From the NCBI GenBank assembly GCA_023438245.1, contig JAEXRD010000080.1, forward strand, positions 1 through 41,810: a DNA stretch of 41,810 nt. The letters run 5' to 3'. The stretch comes from Pseudomonadota bacterium (GTDB taxonomy: Bacteria; Desulfobacterota; Desulfovibrionia; Desulfovibrionales; Desulfovibrionaceae). The translations under genes and the position numbers were made by a program. This document shows positions 1-8,610 of the stretch, in pieces. The notes beneath the pieces are model-generated. The model was not told the DNA's origin and ran no database searches. It saw nothing but the letters and a program-made list of their open reading frames with translations. How positions within the stretch are numbered: position 1 is the first letter of the stretch; each line of letters starts with the position of its first letter.

Positions 1-26
1 GGGGAACTCTTTCCAAAGAGTTCCCC
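1..26 (-). terminator. Terminator-like hairpin downstream of mltG
   Basis: The first 26 bases form a perfect inverted repeat with 12-bp arms (GGGGAACTCTTT / AAAGAGTTCCCC) and a 2-nt centre. It lies 24 nt beyond the mltG stop codon on the minus strand, where a rho-independent terminator would be expected. The T-tract that would complete it lies outside the window, so this is inferred from the stem and its position. Confidence 0.6.
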
Positions 27-49
27 CTCCCGCCCCCGATTACACCCAT

Positions 50-1171
50 CTACTTCTTGGTGGACCGGTAGGTGTCCTTGTCGCGGTGGCGCTGGTAGCG
101 CGTCACGGCGCGGTTGTGCTCGTCCAGCGTGCGGGAAAACTCGTGCGAGCCGTCGCCCTTGGCCACGAAGTAGACGTAGTCGTGGCGTTCGGGGTTCAGG
201 GCCGCGCGCAGGGAATCCAGCCCCGGCGAGCAGATGGGCCCGGGCGGCAGGCCCGCGTTGGCGTAGGTGTTGTAGGGATTGGCGCGGTCTTCGAGGTTGG
301 CGCGGGTCAGGTCGCCGTTGAAGGAGGGCCCCAGGCCGTAGATGGTGGTGGGGTCGCACTGCAGGCGCATGTTCTGGGCCAGGCGGTTGAGGAACACCCC
401 GGCGATGCGGGCGCGTTCGGAGGCGTCGCCGGTCTCGCGCTCGACCAGGGACGCCAGGATGACGATGCGCTTGAGTTCCTCGGCGGCGGGCAGGCCGGTG
501 GGCCAGAGCTTCTGGGCCTGTTTGGCGAATTCCTTGAGCATGGCCTCGACCACGGCGGGCGCGCCGTCCACGAACCCGCGCGAGAGCTGGTAGGTCTCGG
601 GGAACAGGTAGCCCTCGGCGCTGGCGCCGGGAATGCCGTACTTGGCCAGCAGGGCGGGGTCGCGCAGGGCGCGCTCGAACCCGGCGCTGTCGGCCAGCCC
701 TTCGGCCTCGAAAAGCTTGGCCACGGCCCACCAGGGCAGGCCCTCGCGCACCACGACCTTGTGCAGGATGCCGGGCGTTGTGGTGATGACGCGCAGGATC
801 TCGCGCGGGGGCCAGGCGGTGCTGAGCAGGAACTCGCCCGCGCGCGGGCCGTTGGCGTAGCCCTGGAACCTGGCCAGCGCCACCAGGGCGTAGGCGTTCT
901 TGATGAGCCCCTCGGCCTCCAGCTGGCGGGCGAGGGCGGGCAGGGTGGTGCCGGGCTTGATGAGCACCACGCGTTCCTTGCCGGGCGCGCGGTCCATGGG
1001 GCCGAGGTACGTCTCGATGAGCGCGCCGGAAACCAGCGCGGCGACAAGGAGCAGCCCGAAGAGGGCCCAGAGGATGGTCTTCAGGACCGATCCACGTTTC
1101 GGCTGAGCCAGCTTTCCAGGATCAGCACCGCCGCCTGGCTGTCCAGATGGTTCTTTCTCTTCCGGCTGCAC
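50..1171 (-). CDS. mltG: Endolytic peptidoglycan transglycosylase MltG (YceG family)
   Basis: MltG is an inner-membrane lytic transglycosylase that cleaves nascent glycan strands and is thought to set glycan chain length. The 373-aa product has a short hydrophilic N-terminus, one membrane segment near residues 31-54, and then the periplasmic YceG domain. Family motifs visible include LASLVERET (catalytic Glu region), RIAGVFLNRL, LQCDPTTIYG and NTYANAGLPPGPICSPG. The start is a GTG at 1171. It is chosen because AAGGAGG lies 7 nt upstream and because later in-frame ATG codons would remove the membrane segment. This start lies 91 nt inside ruvX, so the two genes overlap in different frames and are almost certainly co-transcribed. 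The C-terminus is complete. Confidence 0.93.
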   Translation of the reverse strand: MQPEEKEPSGQPGGGADPGKLAQPKRGSVLKTILWALFGLLLVAALVSGALIETYLGPMDRAPGKERVVLIKPGTTLPALARQLEAEGLIKNAYALVALARFQGYANGPRAGEFLLSTAWPPREILRVITTTPGILHKVVVREGLPWWAVAKLFEAEGLADSAGFERALRDPALLAKYGIPGASAEGYLFPETYQLSRGFVDGAPAVVEAMLKEFAKQAQKLWPTGLPAAEELKRIVILASLVERETGDASERARIAGVFLNRLAQNMRLQCDPTTIYGLGPSFNGDLTRANLEDRANPYNTYANAGLPPGPICSPGLDSLRAALNPERHDYVYFVAKGDGSHEFSRTLDEHNRAVTRYQRHRDKDTYRSTKK

Positions 1172-1509
1172 AGACCGGCCTCCTTGAGCTCTTCCTCTGC
1201 GGCGGCGGAGGAAAACCGCTCGTCCGCGAGGTGGATGGGTTGGGTGATGCGCCGGCCCAGGCTCTCGGCGAAGTTGCGGGCCTGGCGCGTGGTCAGACTG
1301 TCGTCGCCTTCCAGGGTCAGCGGCAGGCCGATCACGACGGCCTCGACGCGCTCCTCTTCTATGAGCTTCACCAGCGCGGCGAACAGGGCGTCGCGGGTGC
1401 TGCCTTCCTTCCTTTCGATTGCCGGGCGCGGAAAGGCCATGCGGCCCTCGGGGTCGCTGATTGCCAAGCCTACGCGCCTGGTGCCGAAATCTATGCCGAG
1501 GACTCTCAT
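1081..1509 (-). CDS. ruvX: Putative pre-16S rRNA nuclease / Holliday-junction resolvase-like protein RuvX (YqgF)
   Basis: YqgF/RuvX proteins have an RNase H-like fold and act in 16S rRNA 5'-end maturation; some also resolve Holliday junctions. The protein is 142 aa when started at ATG 1509. It opens with the typical MRVLGIDFGTRRVGLAISD (first catalytic Asp), has VVIGLPLTLEGDDS in the middle and HLADERFSSAAAEEEL (conserved DER), and ends with an SQAAVLILESWL helix carrying the last acidic position. A TTG start five codons further upstream is possible, but family proteins begin at this Met. The last 91 nt also encode the start of mltG in another frame. Confidence 0.92.
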   Translation of the reverse strand: MRVLGIDFGTRRVGLAISDPEGRMAFPRPAIERKEGSTRDALFAALVKLIEEERVEAVVIGLPLTLEGDDSLTTRQARNFAESLGRRITQPIHLADERFSSAAAEEELKEAGLCSRKRKNHLDSQAAVLILESWLSRNVDRS

Positions 1510-1584
1510 GACGGGCCGCTCCAATGCCTGCGCAGGCCGTGCCTGCTCAGACCGGGCGGAGTTTGGGCGAAAGGGGGGCTGGTG

Positions 1585-2235
1585 TCAACAGGGCTGACCT
1601 ATCTCCCTCCCCAGCTCCGCCAGCCACCTCTTCATCACCTCGACCCGCCGCTCCGCCTCGCGTCTCCCCGCCCCGGTCTGCATGCTCGCGGCGGTCTTGA
1701 AGAGCTTGGAGTAGAAGTGGTCGATGGTGAACCGGGCGTCGTCGGGCTGGCGGGTGGCGCAGAAGGGGTCGTCGGCGCTGTAGAGTGCGCGGTTCATGGC
1801 CCCGCCGGTGACCAGGCAGCGGGCGATGCCGATGGCCCCGATGCCGTCCAGCCGGTCGGCGTCCTGAACAACTTTCGCTTCCAGGGTGGTGGCCGGAATG
1901 CCCGCGCTGAAGCTGTGGGCCTCGATGGCGTGGGCGATGTTGTCGAGCAGGTGGGCCGGATAATTGATGGAGGCGAGATAGTCGCGTGCGGCCACCGCCG
2001 CCAGGCGCGAGGCCTGGGAGCGGCGCGGGTCGTCCTTGGGCACCACCACGTAGTCGTGCAGCCACGCGGCGGGGATGACCACGGCCATGTCCGCCCCTTC
2101 CTCCGGCCCGATGCGCCTGGCCGTGGCCACCACGCGCTCCAGGTGCAGCAGGTCGTGGGCGCTGTCGGACCCGTGGGCGTTCAGGCGCTCGACCAGATGG
2201 GCGCGCAGCGTGGCTTCGAGCTGGCTCAAATCCAC
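1585..2235 (-). CDS. HD-domain phosphohydrolase family protein
   Basis: This HD-superfamily protein of 216 aa probably hydrolyses a phosphate ester or nucleotide; the substrate cannot be told from sequence. The metal site is visible: a first His in AHDLLHLERVV, the HD pair in AAWLHDYVVVP, a further His in IEAHSFSAG, and a final Asp in VVQDADRLDGIGAIGIAR. The best start is GTG at 2235, one base after the stop of the dehydrogenase gene, with a G-rich stretch (GGGGAAA) upstream; a TTG at 2256 inside the previous gene is an alternative. The tight junction suggests translational coupling. No signal peptide or membrane segment is seen. Confidence 0.85.
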   Translation of the reverse strand: MDLSQLEATLRAHLVERLNAHGSDSAHDLLHLERVVATARRIGPEEGADMAVVIPAAWLHDYVVVPKDDPRRSQASRLAAVAARDYLASINYPAHLLDNIAHAIEAHSFSAGIPATTLEAKVVQDADRLDGIGAIGIARCLVTGGAMNRALYSADDPFCATRQPDDARFTIDHFYSKLFKTAASMQTGAGRREAERRVEVMKRWLAELGREIGQPC

Positions 2236-2236
2236 G

Positions 2237-5200
2237 CTATTTCCCCGCGTCCACAAGCACCATCTTGCCCTTCTGCTCGCCCTTGTCGACCATGCGCCTC
2301 AGCTCCTTCCGCCACTTCGGGCCGCCCAGGCGCTCGGCCAGGTACTCGGTGGTGTGCATCACGTCGTTGGGCCGGTGCATCTGCATCAGGCAGCGCTTCA
2401 CGCCGATCTTGCACGAGGGGCAGCCCACGAGCACCGGGGTGTTCTTGTCCGGGCGCTTGGAGTCGGGCCGGGCCAGGTCGCTGGCCAGCTGCTCCTTCTT
2501 GCGGTCGCGGATGCGGTTGTAAATGGCCGGGCTGGTCAGCGCGCCCAGGCCGGACTCGCCGCAGCAGCCGGGCGACAGGCGCACGCTGGCCCCGGTGGCC
2601 TCGGCCAGGGCCTTGCGGTAGATGTTCGGGGCCTTGACCTTGTGCACGCCCACCCATTCCACGTGGCAGGCCGCGTGGTAGAGGACTTCGTCCTCCTTGT
2701 TGGGGATATGGAGCCGACCCAGAAGGAACTGCACGATGTCCTGGTGCTTCAGCGGCTCGGAGAGTTCCTGGCTGAAGTCGTAGGTCTCGATGCTTTCCCG
2801 GCAGGTGCCGCAGGATGTGACCAGCGTGGTGGCCTTCATGCCCGCCTTGCCGGTGGCGATGAGCAGGTCCAGGATGGCCTGGATGGTGCGGTGGCGGTTG
2901 GCGCCGTAGGCCTCGGTGCAGCCGCTGGCCAGGAGCGGGTAGCCGCAGCACAGGTGCCGGTCGGGCAGCACCACGTTCACGCCGCTCTTCAGCAGCAGGT
3001 ACACCCCGGCCAGCCCGATGTCGTGGCTGAACAGGCCCGCACCGCAGCCCGGGAAGTACAGCACGGTCTCGTCGAAGGCGGCCTCCGGCCTGCGGAACAG
3101 CGAGTGCTCGCCGAGGTTCAGCTCCTGGGCCAGGTTGCGCAGGTCGATGAGCGGGCCGGGGCCTTGCAGGGCCGGGCTTTCCAACCGTTTCCTGAAGTGG
3201 CCGGGCACGAAACCGAGCACGCTGTTGGCCGCGGCCTGGCCCAGCGACAGGAACTTGGCCACCTTGGGCAGCCGGTTCGACGGGTCCTCGGCCAGGTGGG
3301 TGAGCAGGGCAGTCTTGATGGGATGGCCGCCCTTGCCCTTGTATTCCAGGAACGAGCGGATCTGCAGCGCGTTCTTGGAGCTGTCGATCTTGACGGGGCA
3401 GACCCCGGCGCACTTGCCGCAGGCCGTGCAGTGCTCCAGGATGCGCCGCAGCTCGTCCAGCAGCTCGGAGGAGGGCTCGCCGCCCTGCACCTGGGAGTAG
3501 TAGAGGGCCTCGGTGAGCGCGCCCAGGCTCAGGTTCTTGTTGCGCGGGTGGTACAGCAGGCCGCGGGCCGGGCTGTACATGGGGCACACCTGCTTGCACT
3601 TGCCGCAGCGGGTGCAGGTCTGCACGTTGCGCAGCAGTTCGATGAGCGTCTCCTTGTCCTTCAGCGCGGTCTTCTGCAAATCGTTGATGAGCCGGTTGAA
3701 GGAGAAGGTGTAGGGCTCCACGGGCAGCTCGCGGCGGGTCAGCTTGCCGGGGTTCAGCACGTCGGCGGGGTCCACCAGCTTCTTGTACTTGGCCAGGGCG
3801 TCGATCTTGGCCTGGGACAGGAAGGCGATTTTTGTAATGCCGATGCCGTGCTCGCCGCTGATCTCGCCGCCCAGCTTCAGCACCTCGGCGAAGACCTCGT
3901 CCACGGCCTCGAAGGCCTGGGCCATCATCTCGGGATCGTTGGAGTTCACCGGCACGTTGACGTGGCAGTTGCCGTCGCCCGCGTGCATGTGGTTGGCGAT
4001 GACGATGCGCTTGGCCTGGGCCTCCTGGTAGATGGCCTCGATCTCGCGCTCCTGGCGCGGGTAGCGGTCCTTCAGCTCGTGGAAGAGCAGGCGCACGCCG
4101 CTGGCCAGCTCCTCGTCGGAGAGCTCGCTGGCATCGGTGCGCTTTTTCAGGATGAACATGCAGCGGTCCAGCCCGAACTCGATGTCCGGGTCGTTCATCA
4201 GCGTGTCGGCGGGGATGCCCGGCATCTCGCGCACCTTGAGCAGCGCCTTGCGCGCGGCCTTGGCCATGTAGCGCAGGTTCAGGTTCTCCAGGAACTCCGC
4301 GAAGCCGGGGATGGCCCGCATGGGGATGACCACGTCCTCGTTGACCTTGAAGCCGGAGGTGCGCTTGGCGATGGCCGAGAGCTTGTGGCGGTCCTCCCAG
4401 AACAGCTCGGCCTCGCGTTCGTCGCGCGCGGCGAAGATGTCCACGCCGGGGTAGGGCTTGGCGATGGCCAGCACCGCGTCCACGGCGTCGGAAAGGGCGT
4501 CCTCGTGGTCGCTGTCGAGCTGGAGGATGAGCACGCTGATGGGGTCGCCCTCGTACTGCTCGGATTTCTTCTTGTACTCGATGGCCTGCACGTACTTGGT
4601 GCCGAATTCCTCCAGCGCGCTGATCTTCACCAGGTCGCCTTGGTCGCGGATGGTGTCGCGCAGGGCCACCACGTCGCCGATGACGTACATGGCGTTCTTC
4701 ATGCTGCGGCCGAAGAACTCCAGCACCAGCACGCGGGAATACTTGGGCTTGTTGTGCAGGGTGAAGGCGCAGGTGGTGATGATGCCGTCCACGCCCTCCT
4801 TCTGCACGCCGGGCAGGCCGCCCAGGTACTTGTTGGACACGTCCTTGCCCAGGCCCGCGCCGCGCACCTCGTTGCCGGAGAGGGTCACGACGTCGGTGAT
4901 CGCGCCCTGCTCGTCCAGGAGCTCGAACACCGCGCTCTCGCCCTCGAAGATCTTGTGGCCGGGGTGGTCCTTGCGGCGCACGGTGATGACCTCGCCCTTC
5001 GGGGTCACCATTTCGAACCAGGCGATGTTGTCGATGGTGGTGCCGTATTCGAAGGCGAACGGCCCGCCGGAGTTCTCGGCGATGTTGCCGCCCAGGGTGG
5101 AGCCGGCCTTGGAGGCCGGGTCCACGGTGAACAGCAGGTCCTGCTCCGCAGCGGCCTTCATGGCGTCCTGGGTGATGACGCCCGCCTGCGCGGTGAGCAG

Positions 5201-5821
5201 CATGCGGTCGGGGTCCACGTCGATGATCTTCTTGAACCGGGCCAGGGAGAGCACCACGGTGCGCGCGAACATGGGGATGGCCCCGCCGGTGAGGCCGGTG
5301 CCGCCGCCGCGCGGGATGATGCCGAAGGCCATTTCACCCGCCAGGCGCACGATGAGCCGCACCTGGGAGGTGGTTTCCGGGAACAGCACGAACAGCGGCA
5401 GCTCCAGGCGCAGGTCGGTGGCGTCGGTGGCGCATTCGATGCGCGTGTTGGCCGCCTCGCCGATGCAGTCCATGGGCAGGAAGGCCGCCAGCCGCTCCTT
5501 GAGCTTGGCGGCGAAGGAGCGGTCCTCGTCGTAGCGTTCCCAGAACCCGGCCACGGCCCCGGCCAGCACGCGCGGGAACTCGCCGGAAAGGCTCGGGCGG
5601 GCGATGGACAGCTTGCGGTCCACGCTCTGGCGCACCAGGTTCGCGTCCACAAAGGGGTTGTAGCGCACCAGGAAGAGTTCGGCGGCCAGGCTCATGGCCA
5701 GTTCGCGCACCTCGGCGGGCCACTGCTCGTAGCCGCCCTCCTCGGCGCTGGCGGTCAGTCCAAGGACACGGGTCAGGATGCGTTCGTCGGAAATGGAAAT
5801 ATGCGGGCCGATAAGAGGCAT
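2237..5821 (-). CDS. Large FAD/Fe-S D-lactate (2-hydroxyacid) dehydrogenase with CCG domain
   Basis: This 1194-aa fusion oxidises a D-2-hydroxyacid, most likely D-lactate to pyruvate, and passes electrons through Fe-S clusters to an unknown acceptor. In order: a GlcD-type FAD-binding domain with PRGGGTGLTGG near residue 174 and GSTLGGNIAENSGG after it; an FAD-oxidase C-terminal domain with ANHMHAGDGNCHVNVP and GEISGEHGIGITK; two 4Fe-4S motifs (CTRCGKCKQVCP near residue 737, CTACGKCAGVCP near 802); and a C-terminal pair of CCG-type cysteine-rich modules (FPGCGAG, HLCCGYPL, TSCGTCRE, YHAACH, PGCCGESG, GCPSCKIG) as in heterodisulfide-reductase-like subunits. ATG 5821 is preceded by GGAG. Lactate is a main electron donor in Desulfovibrio-type bacteria, which fits. 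Glycolate or another hydroxyacid cannot be excluded. Confidence 0.88.
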   Translation of the reverse strand: MPLIGPHISISDERILTRVLGLTASAEEGGYEQWPAEVRELAMSLAAELFLVRYNPFVDANLVRQSVDRKLSIARPSLSGEFPRVLAGAVAGFWERYDEDRSFAAKLKERLAAFLPMDCIGEAANTRIECATDATDLRLELPLFVLFPETTSQVRLIVRLAGEMAFGIIPRGGGTGLTGGAIPMFARTVVLSLARFKKIIDVDPDRMLLTAQAGVITQDAMKAAAEQDLLFTVDPASKAGSTLGGNIAENSGGPFAFEYGTTIDNIAWFEMVTPKGEVITVRRKDHPGHKIFEGESAVFELLDEQGAITDVVTLSGNEVRGAGLGKDVSNKYLGGLPGVQKEGVDGIITTCAFTLHNKPKYSRVLVLEFFGRSMKNAMYVIGDVVALRDTIRDQGDLVKISALEEFGTKYVQAIEYKKKSEQYEGDPISVLILQLDSDHEDALSDAVDAVLAIAKPYPGVDIFAARDEREAELFWEDRHKLSAIAKRTSGFKVNEDVVIPMRAIPGFAEFLENLNLRYMAKAARKALLKVREMPGIPADTLMNDPDIEFGLDRCMFILKKRTDASELSDEELASGVRLLFHELKDRYPRQEREIEAIYQEAQAKRIVIANHMHAGDGNCHVNVPVNSNDPEMMAQAFEAVDEVFAEVLKLGGEISGEHGIGITKIAFLSQAKIDALAKYKKLVDPADVLNPGKLTRRELPVEPYTFSFNRLINDLQKTALKDKETLIELLRNVQTCTRCGKCKQVCPMYSPARGLLYHPRNKNLSLGALTEALYYSQVQGGEPSSELLDELRRILEHCTACGKCAGVCPVKIDSSKNALQIRSFLEYKGKGGHPIKTALLTHLAEDPSNRLPKVAKFLSLGQAAANSVLGFVPGHFRKRLESPALQGPGPLIDLRNLAQELNLGEHSLFRRPEAAFDETVLYFPGCGAGLFSHDIGLAGVYLLLKSGVNVVLPDRHLCCGYPLLASGCTEAYGANRHRTIQAILDLLIATGKAGMKATTLVTSCGTCRESIETYDFSQELSEPLKHQDIVQFLLGRLHIPNKEDEVLYHAACHVEWVGVHKVKAPNIYRKALAEATGASVRLSPGCCGESGLGALTSPAIYNRIRDRKKEQLASDLARPDSKRPDKNTPVLVGCPSCKIGVKRCLMQMHRPNDVMHTTEYLAERLGGPKWRKELRRMVDKGEQKGKMVLVDAGK

Positions 5822-5887
5822 TGTGCGTCAGCTCCGGGCGGGCTGTGGGGTTTGTTGCGGGAGTTTTCGTGTCGTCGCGAGGGGTGC

Positions 5888-5916
5888 AGTATAGGACCGG
5901 GAGGGGGGGAAGGCAA
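5888..5916 (-). promoter_or_regulatory. Sigma-70 type promoter for the dehydrogenase gene
   Basis: Reading the minus strand, TTGCCT (-35) is followed after exactly 17 nt by TATACT (-10, five of six consensus bases). It sits about 67 nt upstream of the ATG at 5821. It lies in the divergent region between the dehydrogenase and the aminotransferase gene. I found no comparably good promoter for the plus-strand gene. Confidence 0.5.
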
Positions 5917-6092
5917 GTGCGGCGGCGGCAGTGCTCCCGTGCGGATTTCCATGAAGCCCGAACGGGCCACGAGGCCGGAAGGGGCGGGGATACTTTACAG
6001 CCGGGGCTTGTGAAGGTATGGACTTCGTTCCATCATGCGACGCCCCTCATGCGCCGCGCCGAACATTCTTCTACCAACGAGGTGATCCGCCC

Positions 6093-7226
6093 ATGAGCAT
6101 CCAGGACTTTGCCGAGCTGCAGCTGTTCATCACCGGCCCGACGTTCATTCGTCCCGAGATCCGCGAGGCGGGCATGCTGCCCGAGTTCGGACACCGCGAC
6201 TCCGAGAACAACAAGCGCTTCGGCCCCATCATGTCCGGCCTGAAGCAGCTGGCCGGCGCTGGCGAGAACTGGCGCGTCATCATCTTCAACGGCTCCGGCT
6301 CCAACGCCATGGAAGCCACCGTGCGCTCGCTCGTGGCCGACGACGAGACCGTGCTCAACGTCTCCGTGGGCGCCTTCGGCGACCTGTACCACAAGATGGC
6401 CGTGGTCAACGGCAAGAAGGCCGTTCAGCTCAAGTTCGCCCCGGGCGAGGCCATCGACCTGGCCAAGCTGGAGGCCGCGCTCACCGAGCACAAGCCGTCT
6501 TGCGTCACCTTCACCCACAACGAGACCAGCACCGGCGTGATGAACGACATGAAGGCCGTGTGCGCGCTCATCCGCAAGCACGGCGCGCTGCCCCTGGTGG
6601 ACGGCGTGAGCATCTTCGGCGGGGCGGAGATCGGCCTGGACAACTCCGGGGCCGCCACCTACGCCACCAGCACCCAGAAGTCCCTGGCGCTGCCCGCGGG
6701 CTTCGGCATCCTGTTCGTGAACGCCGAGGCCATCGAGAAGGCCAAGGGCGTGAAGAACAAGGGCTTCGCCACCGACATCGTGGCCCAGCTGGGCCGGGCG
6801 GAGAAGAGCCAGACGCTCACCACCCCCAACACGACCCTGGCCAACCAGATGGCCGTGCAGATCGACCACATCGTCACCGAGGAGGGCATCGCCAACCGTT
6901 TTGCCCGCCACCTGAAGATGCAGGGCATGGTGCACGAGTTCGTTGGGAGCCTGCCCGGCTTCGAACTGCTGGCCCCGGAGGGCCACCGCTCCCCCACCGT
7001 CACCGCGGTGCGCGTGCCCGCGGGCATGACCGTCGCCGCGCTCAAGAAGGTCAAGGAAGCCATGCGCGCCAAGGGCTACCTGTTCGACCCCGGCTACGGC
7101 AAGCTGAACACCGACCTGGAGGAGAAGGGCCAGCGGGTGCTGCTGCGCCTTGGCCACATGGGCGACGTGACCCCGGACATGCTGGCGGCCTACCTTGAGG
7201 CCCTGAAGCCCGAACTGCTGAAATAA
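6093..7226 (+). CDS. Class V (SerC/alanine-glyoxylate type) aminotransferase, probable phosphoserine aminotransferase
   Basis: This PLP-dependent class V aminotransferase is 377 aa. The N-terminal ITGPTFIRPEI segment, the HNETSTGVMND block, the LVDGVSIFGG Asp that pairs with PLP nitrogen, and the Schiff-base Lys in TSTQKSLALPAGFG are visible. ATG 6093 is preceded by GAGGTGAT at good spacing, and the family N-terminus starts here. It lies 21 nt upstream of serA on the same strand, so the pair very likely makes phosphoserine: SerA oxidises 3-phosphoglycerate and this enzyme transaminates phosphohydroxypyruvate. Class V enzymes of this branch also act as serine-pyruvate or alanine-glyoxylate aminotransferases, so the substrate is inferred from context. 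Confidence 0.85.
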   Translation: MSIQDFAELQLFITGPTFIRPEIREAGMLPEFGHRDSENNKRFGPIMSGLKQLAGAGENWRVIIFNGSGSNAMEATVRSLVADDETVLNVSVGAFGDLYHKMAVVNGKKAVQLKFAPGEAIDLAKLEAALTEHKPSCVTFTHNETSTGVMNDMKAVCALIRKHGALPLVDGVSIFGGAEIGLDNSGAATYATSTQKSLALPAGFGILFVNAEAIEKAKGVKNKGFATDIVAQLGRAEKSQTLTTPNTTLANQMAVQIDHIVTEEGIANRFARHLKMQGMVHEFVGSLPGFELLAPEGHRSPTVTAVRVPAGMTVAALKKVKEAMRAKGYLFDPGYGKLNTDLEEKGQRVLLRLGHMGDVTPDMLAAYLEALKPELLK

Positions 7227-7247
7227 ATCCTGAGGGGGAGAGACGAT

Positions 7248-8432
7248 ATGCGCATTCTTGCCAATGACGGCCTGCCGCCGGAGGCCGTGGCCTACCTGAA
7301 GAAGGAAGGCTTCACCGTGGAGACCGAGAAACGCAGCACCGAAGACCTGCTGGGCGAGATCGGCACCTTCGACGCCCTGCTGGTCCGCAGCGCCACCAAG
7401 GTTACCCGCGAGGTGCTGGAGGCCGGGACGAAAAACGGCGGCAAGCTCAAGATCGTGGGCCGCGGCGGCGTGGGCACCGACAACATCGACCTTGAAGCCG
7501 CCAAGGAGATGGGCGTCATCGTCAAGTTCGCGCCCAACGGCAACACCAACGCCACCGCCGAGCACGCCCTGGGCCTGATGTTCGCCGTGGCCCGCAAGGT
7601 GCCCATGGCCCACCGCACGCTCATGGGCGGCACCTGGCACAAGAAGCGCTTCCAGGGCAACGAGCTGTTCGGCAAGACGCTGGGCATCATCGGCTGCGGC
7701 CGCATCGGCCAGTGCCTGGCGGGCAAGGCCCTGGGCATCGGCATGAAGGTGGTGGGCTACGACCTGTACCACTTCGAGGACTCCAACGTGGAGTACCTGG
7801 ACAGCATCGATGAAGTCCTCAAGACCTCGGACTTCATCAGCCTGCACACCGGCGGCAAGAACGCCATCATCACCGAGCGCGAGCTGGCGCTGATGAAGCC
7901 CACGGCGTATCTCATCAACGCCTCGCGCGGCAGCAACGTGCAGGAGGCCGCCCTCTACAACGCGCTCAAGAACGGCGTCATCGCCGGCGCGGCCCTGGAC
8001 TGCTTCGAGAAGGAGCCCAAGCGCGAGGGCGAGGCCTTCGCCTGCTCCCTGCACGAGCTGGACAACATCGTCATGAGCGCGCACCTGGGCGCTTCCACCC
8101 ACAACGCCGTGCGCAAGACCGGCCTGGAAATCGCCGAGGTGGTGACCAAGTACCTGCGCCGCGGCGACTTCGGCAACTCCGTGAACGTGGGCGAGACCGT
8201 GGAGGAGGAGGGCAAGCGCATCTACGCCCTGTTCATCACCCACGAGGACAAGCCGGGCATGTTCGGCAAGTTCGGCACCGCCCTGGGCGACCTGGGCGTG
8301 AACATCCGCGAGAACAACTCCCGTTTCCTGTCCGACAGCGTGCAGACCGTGTACGTCGTCCACCAGGAGCCCACCGAGGAAGTGCGCGAAAAGCTCATGG
8401 CCATTCCGGGCGTGAAGCGCGTAAGCTTCTAG
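7248..8432 (+). CDS. serA: D-3-phosphoglycerate dehydrogenase
   Basis: SerA catalyses the first step of L-serine synthesis from 3-phosphoglycerate. The 394-aa protein has the 2-hydroxyacid dehydrogenase fold: VGRGGVGTDNID, the NAD motif GIIGCGRIG near residue 147, the substrate Arg in NASRGSNVQE, the catalytic Glu in DCFEKEPK and the catalytic His in SAHLGAST. Residues about 320-394 form a C-terminal ACT-like domain (YALFITHEDKPGMFGKFG), where serine feedback usually acts. It lacks the intervening domain of the long ~530-aa type. ATG 7248 has GGGGGAGAG upstream. The TAG stop is immediately followed by palindrome copy A. Confidence 0.95.
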   Translation: MRILANDGLPPEAVAYLKKEGFTVETEKRSTEDLLGEIGTFDALLVRSATKVTREVLEAGTKNGGKLKIVGRGGVGTDNIDLEAAKEMGVIVKFAPNGNTNATAEHALGLMFAVARKVPMAHRTLMGGTWHKKRFQGNELFGKTLGIIGCGRIGQCLAGKALGIGMKVVGYDLYHFEDSNVEYLDSIDEVLKTSDFISLHTGGKNAIITERELALMKPTAYLINASRGSNVQEAALYNALKNGVIAGAALDCFEKEPKREGEAFACSLHELDNIVMSAHLGASTHNAVRKTGLEIAEVVTKYLRRGDFGNSVNVGETVEEEGKRIYALFITHEDKPGMFGKFGTALGDLGVNIRENNSRFLSDSVQTVYVVHQEPTEEVREKLMAIPGVKRVSF

Positions 8433-8580
8433 GAGCTGTTGCTCAAGGGCGTCTTTTGCCCCCTGGGCATCGTCATGTTCCGGGCCGGGCGCGGGGCCGC
8501 ACCGTCAGAGTGCTGTCCCCGCGCCCGGCCCGATCCTTTCCTCGCCAGGGAACAAAATTCGTCCCTTGAGAAACAGCTCC
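8432..8580. repeat. 149-bp imperfect palindrome, copy A of a two-copy structured element
   Basis: The outer arms GGAGCTGTT and AACAGCTCC match perfectly, and pairing continues through CTCAAGGG/CCCTTGAG and an inner GC-rich arm (GGGCCGGGCGCGGGG against its complement). The apical loop contains CACCGTCAGAGTGCTGT. The first base of the palindrome is the last G of the serA TAG stop. Copy B at 38328-38477 has the same layout and conserved side segments (CTTTTGCCCCCTGGG, GCATCGTC, CGCCAGGG, ACAAAATTCGTC) but different stem-arm bases that still pair. It could be a 3'-UTR or terminator-like RNA structure, or a non-autonomous palindromic repeat. Confidence 0.8.
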
Positions 8581-8610
8581 TTTGAAAGGCAATTCGCCAG
8601 TAACGATGAA

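Noticed and set aside
2075..6013. Very long open frame (over 1300 codons) on the plus strand opposite the dehydrogenase gene
   Set aside because: Its sequence is low-complexity (Leu, Gly, Ala, His, Val-rich) and reflects GC-rich third codon positions of the real minus-strand gene. The real gene shows clear family motifs.
6033..8363. Long minus-strand open frame opposite the aminotransferase and serA genes
   Set aside because: Shadow of the plus-strand codon usage; no family motifs, and the plus strand has complete domain motifs and SD sequences.
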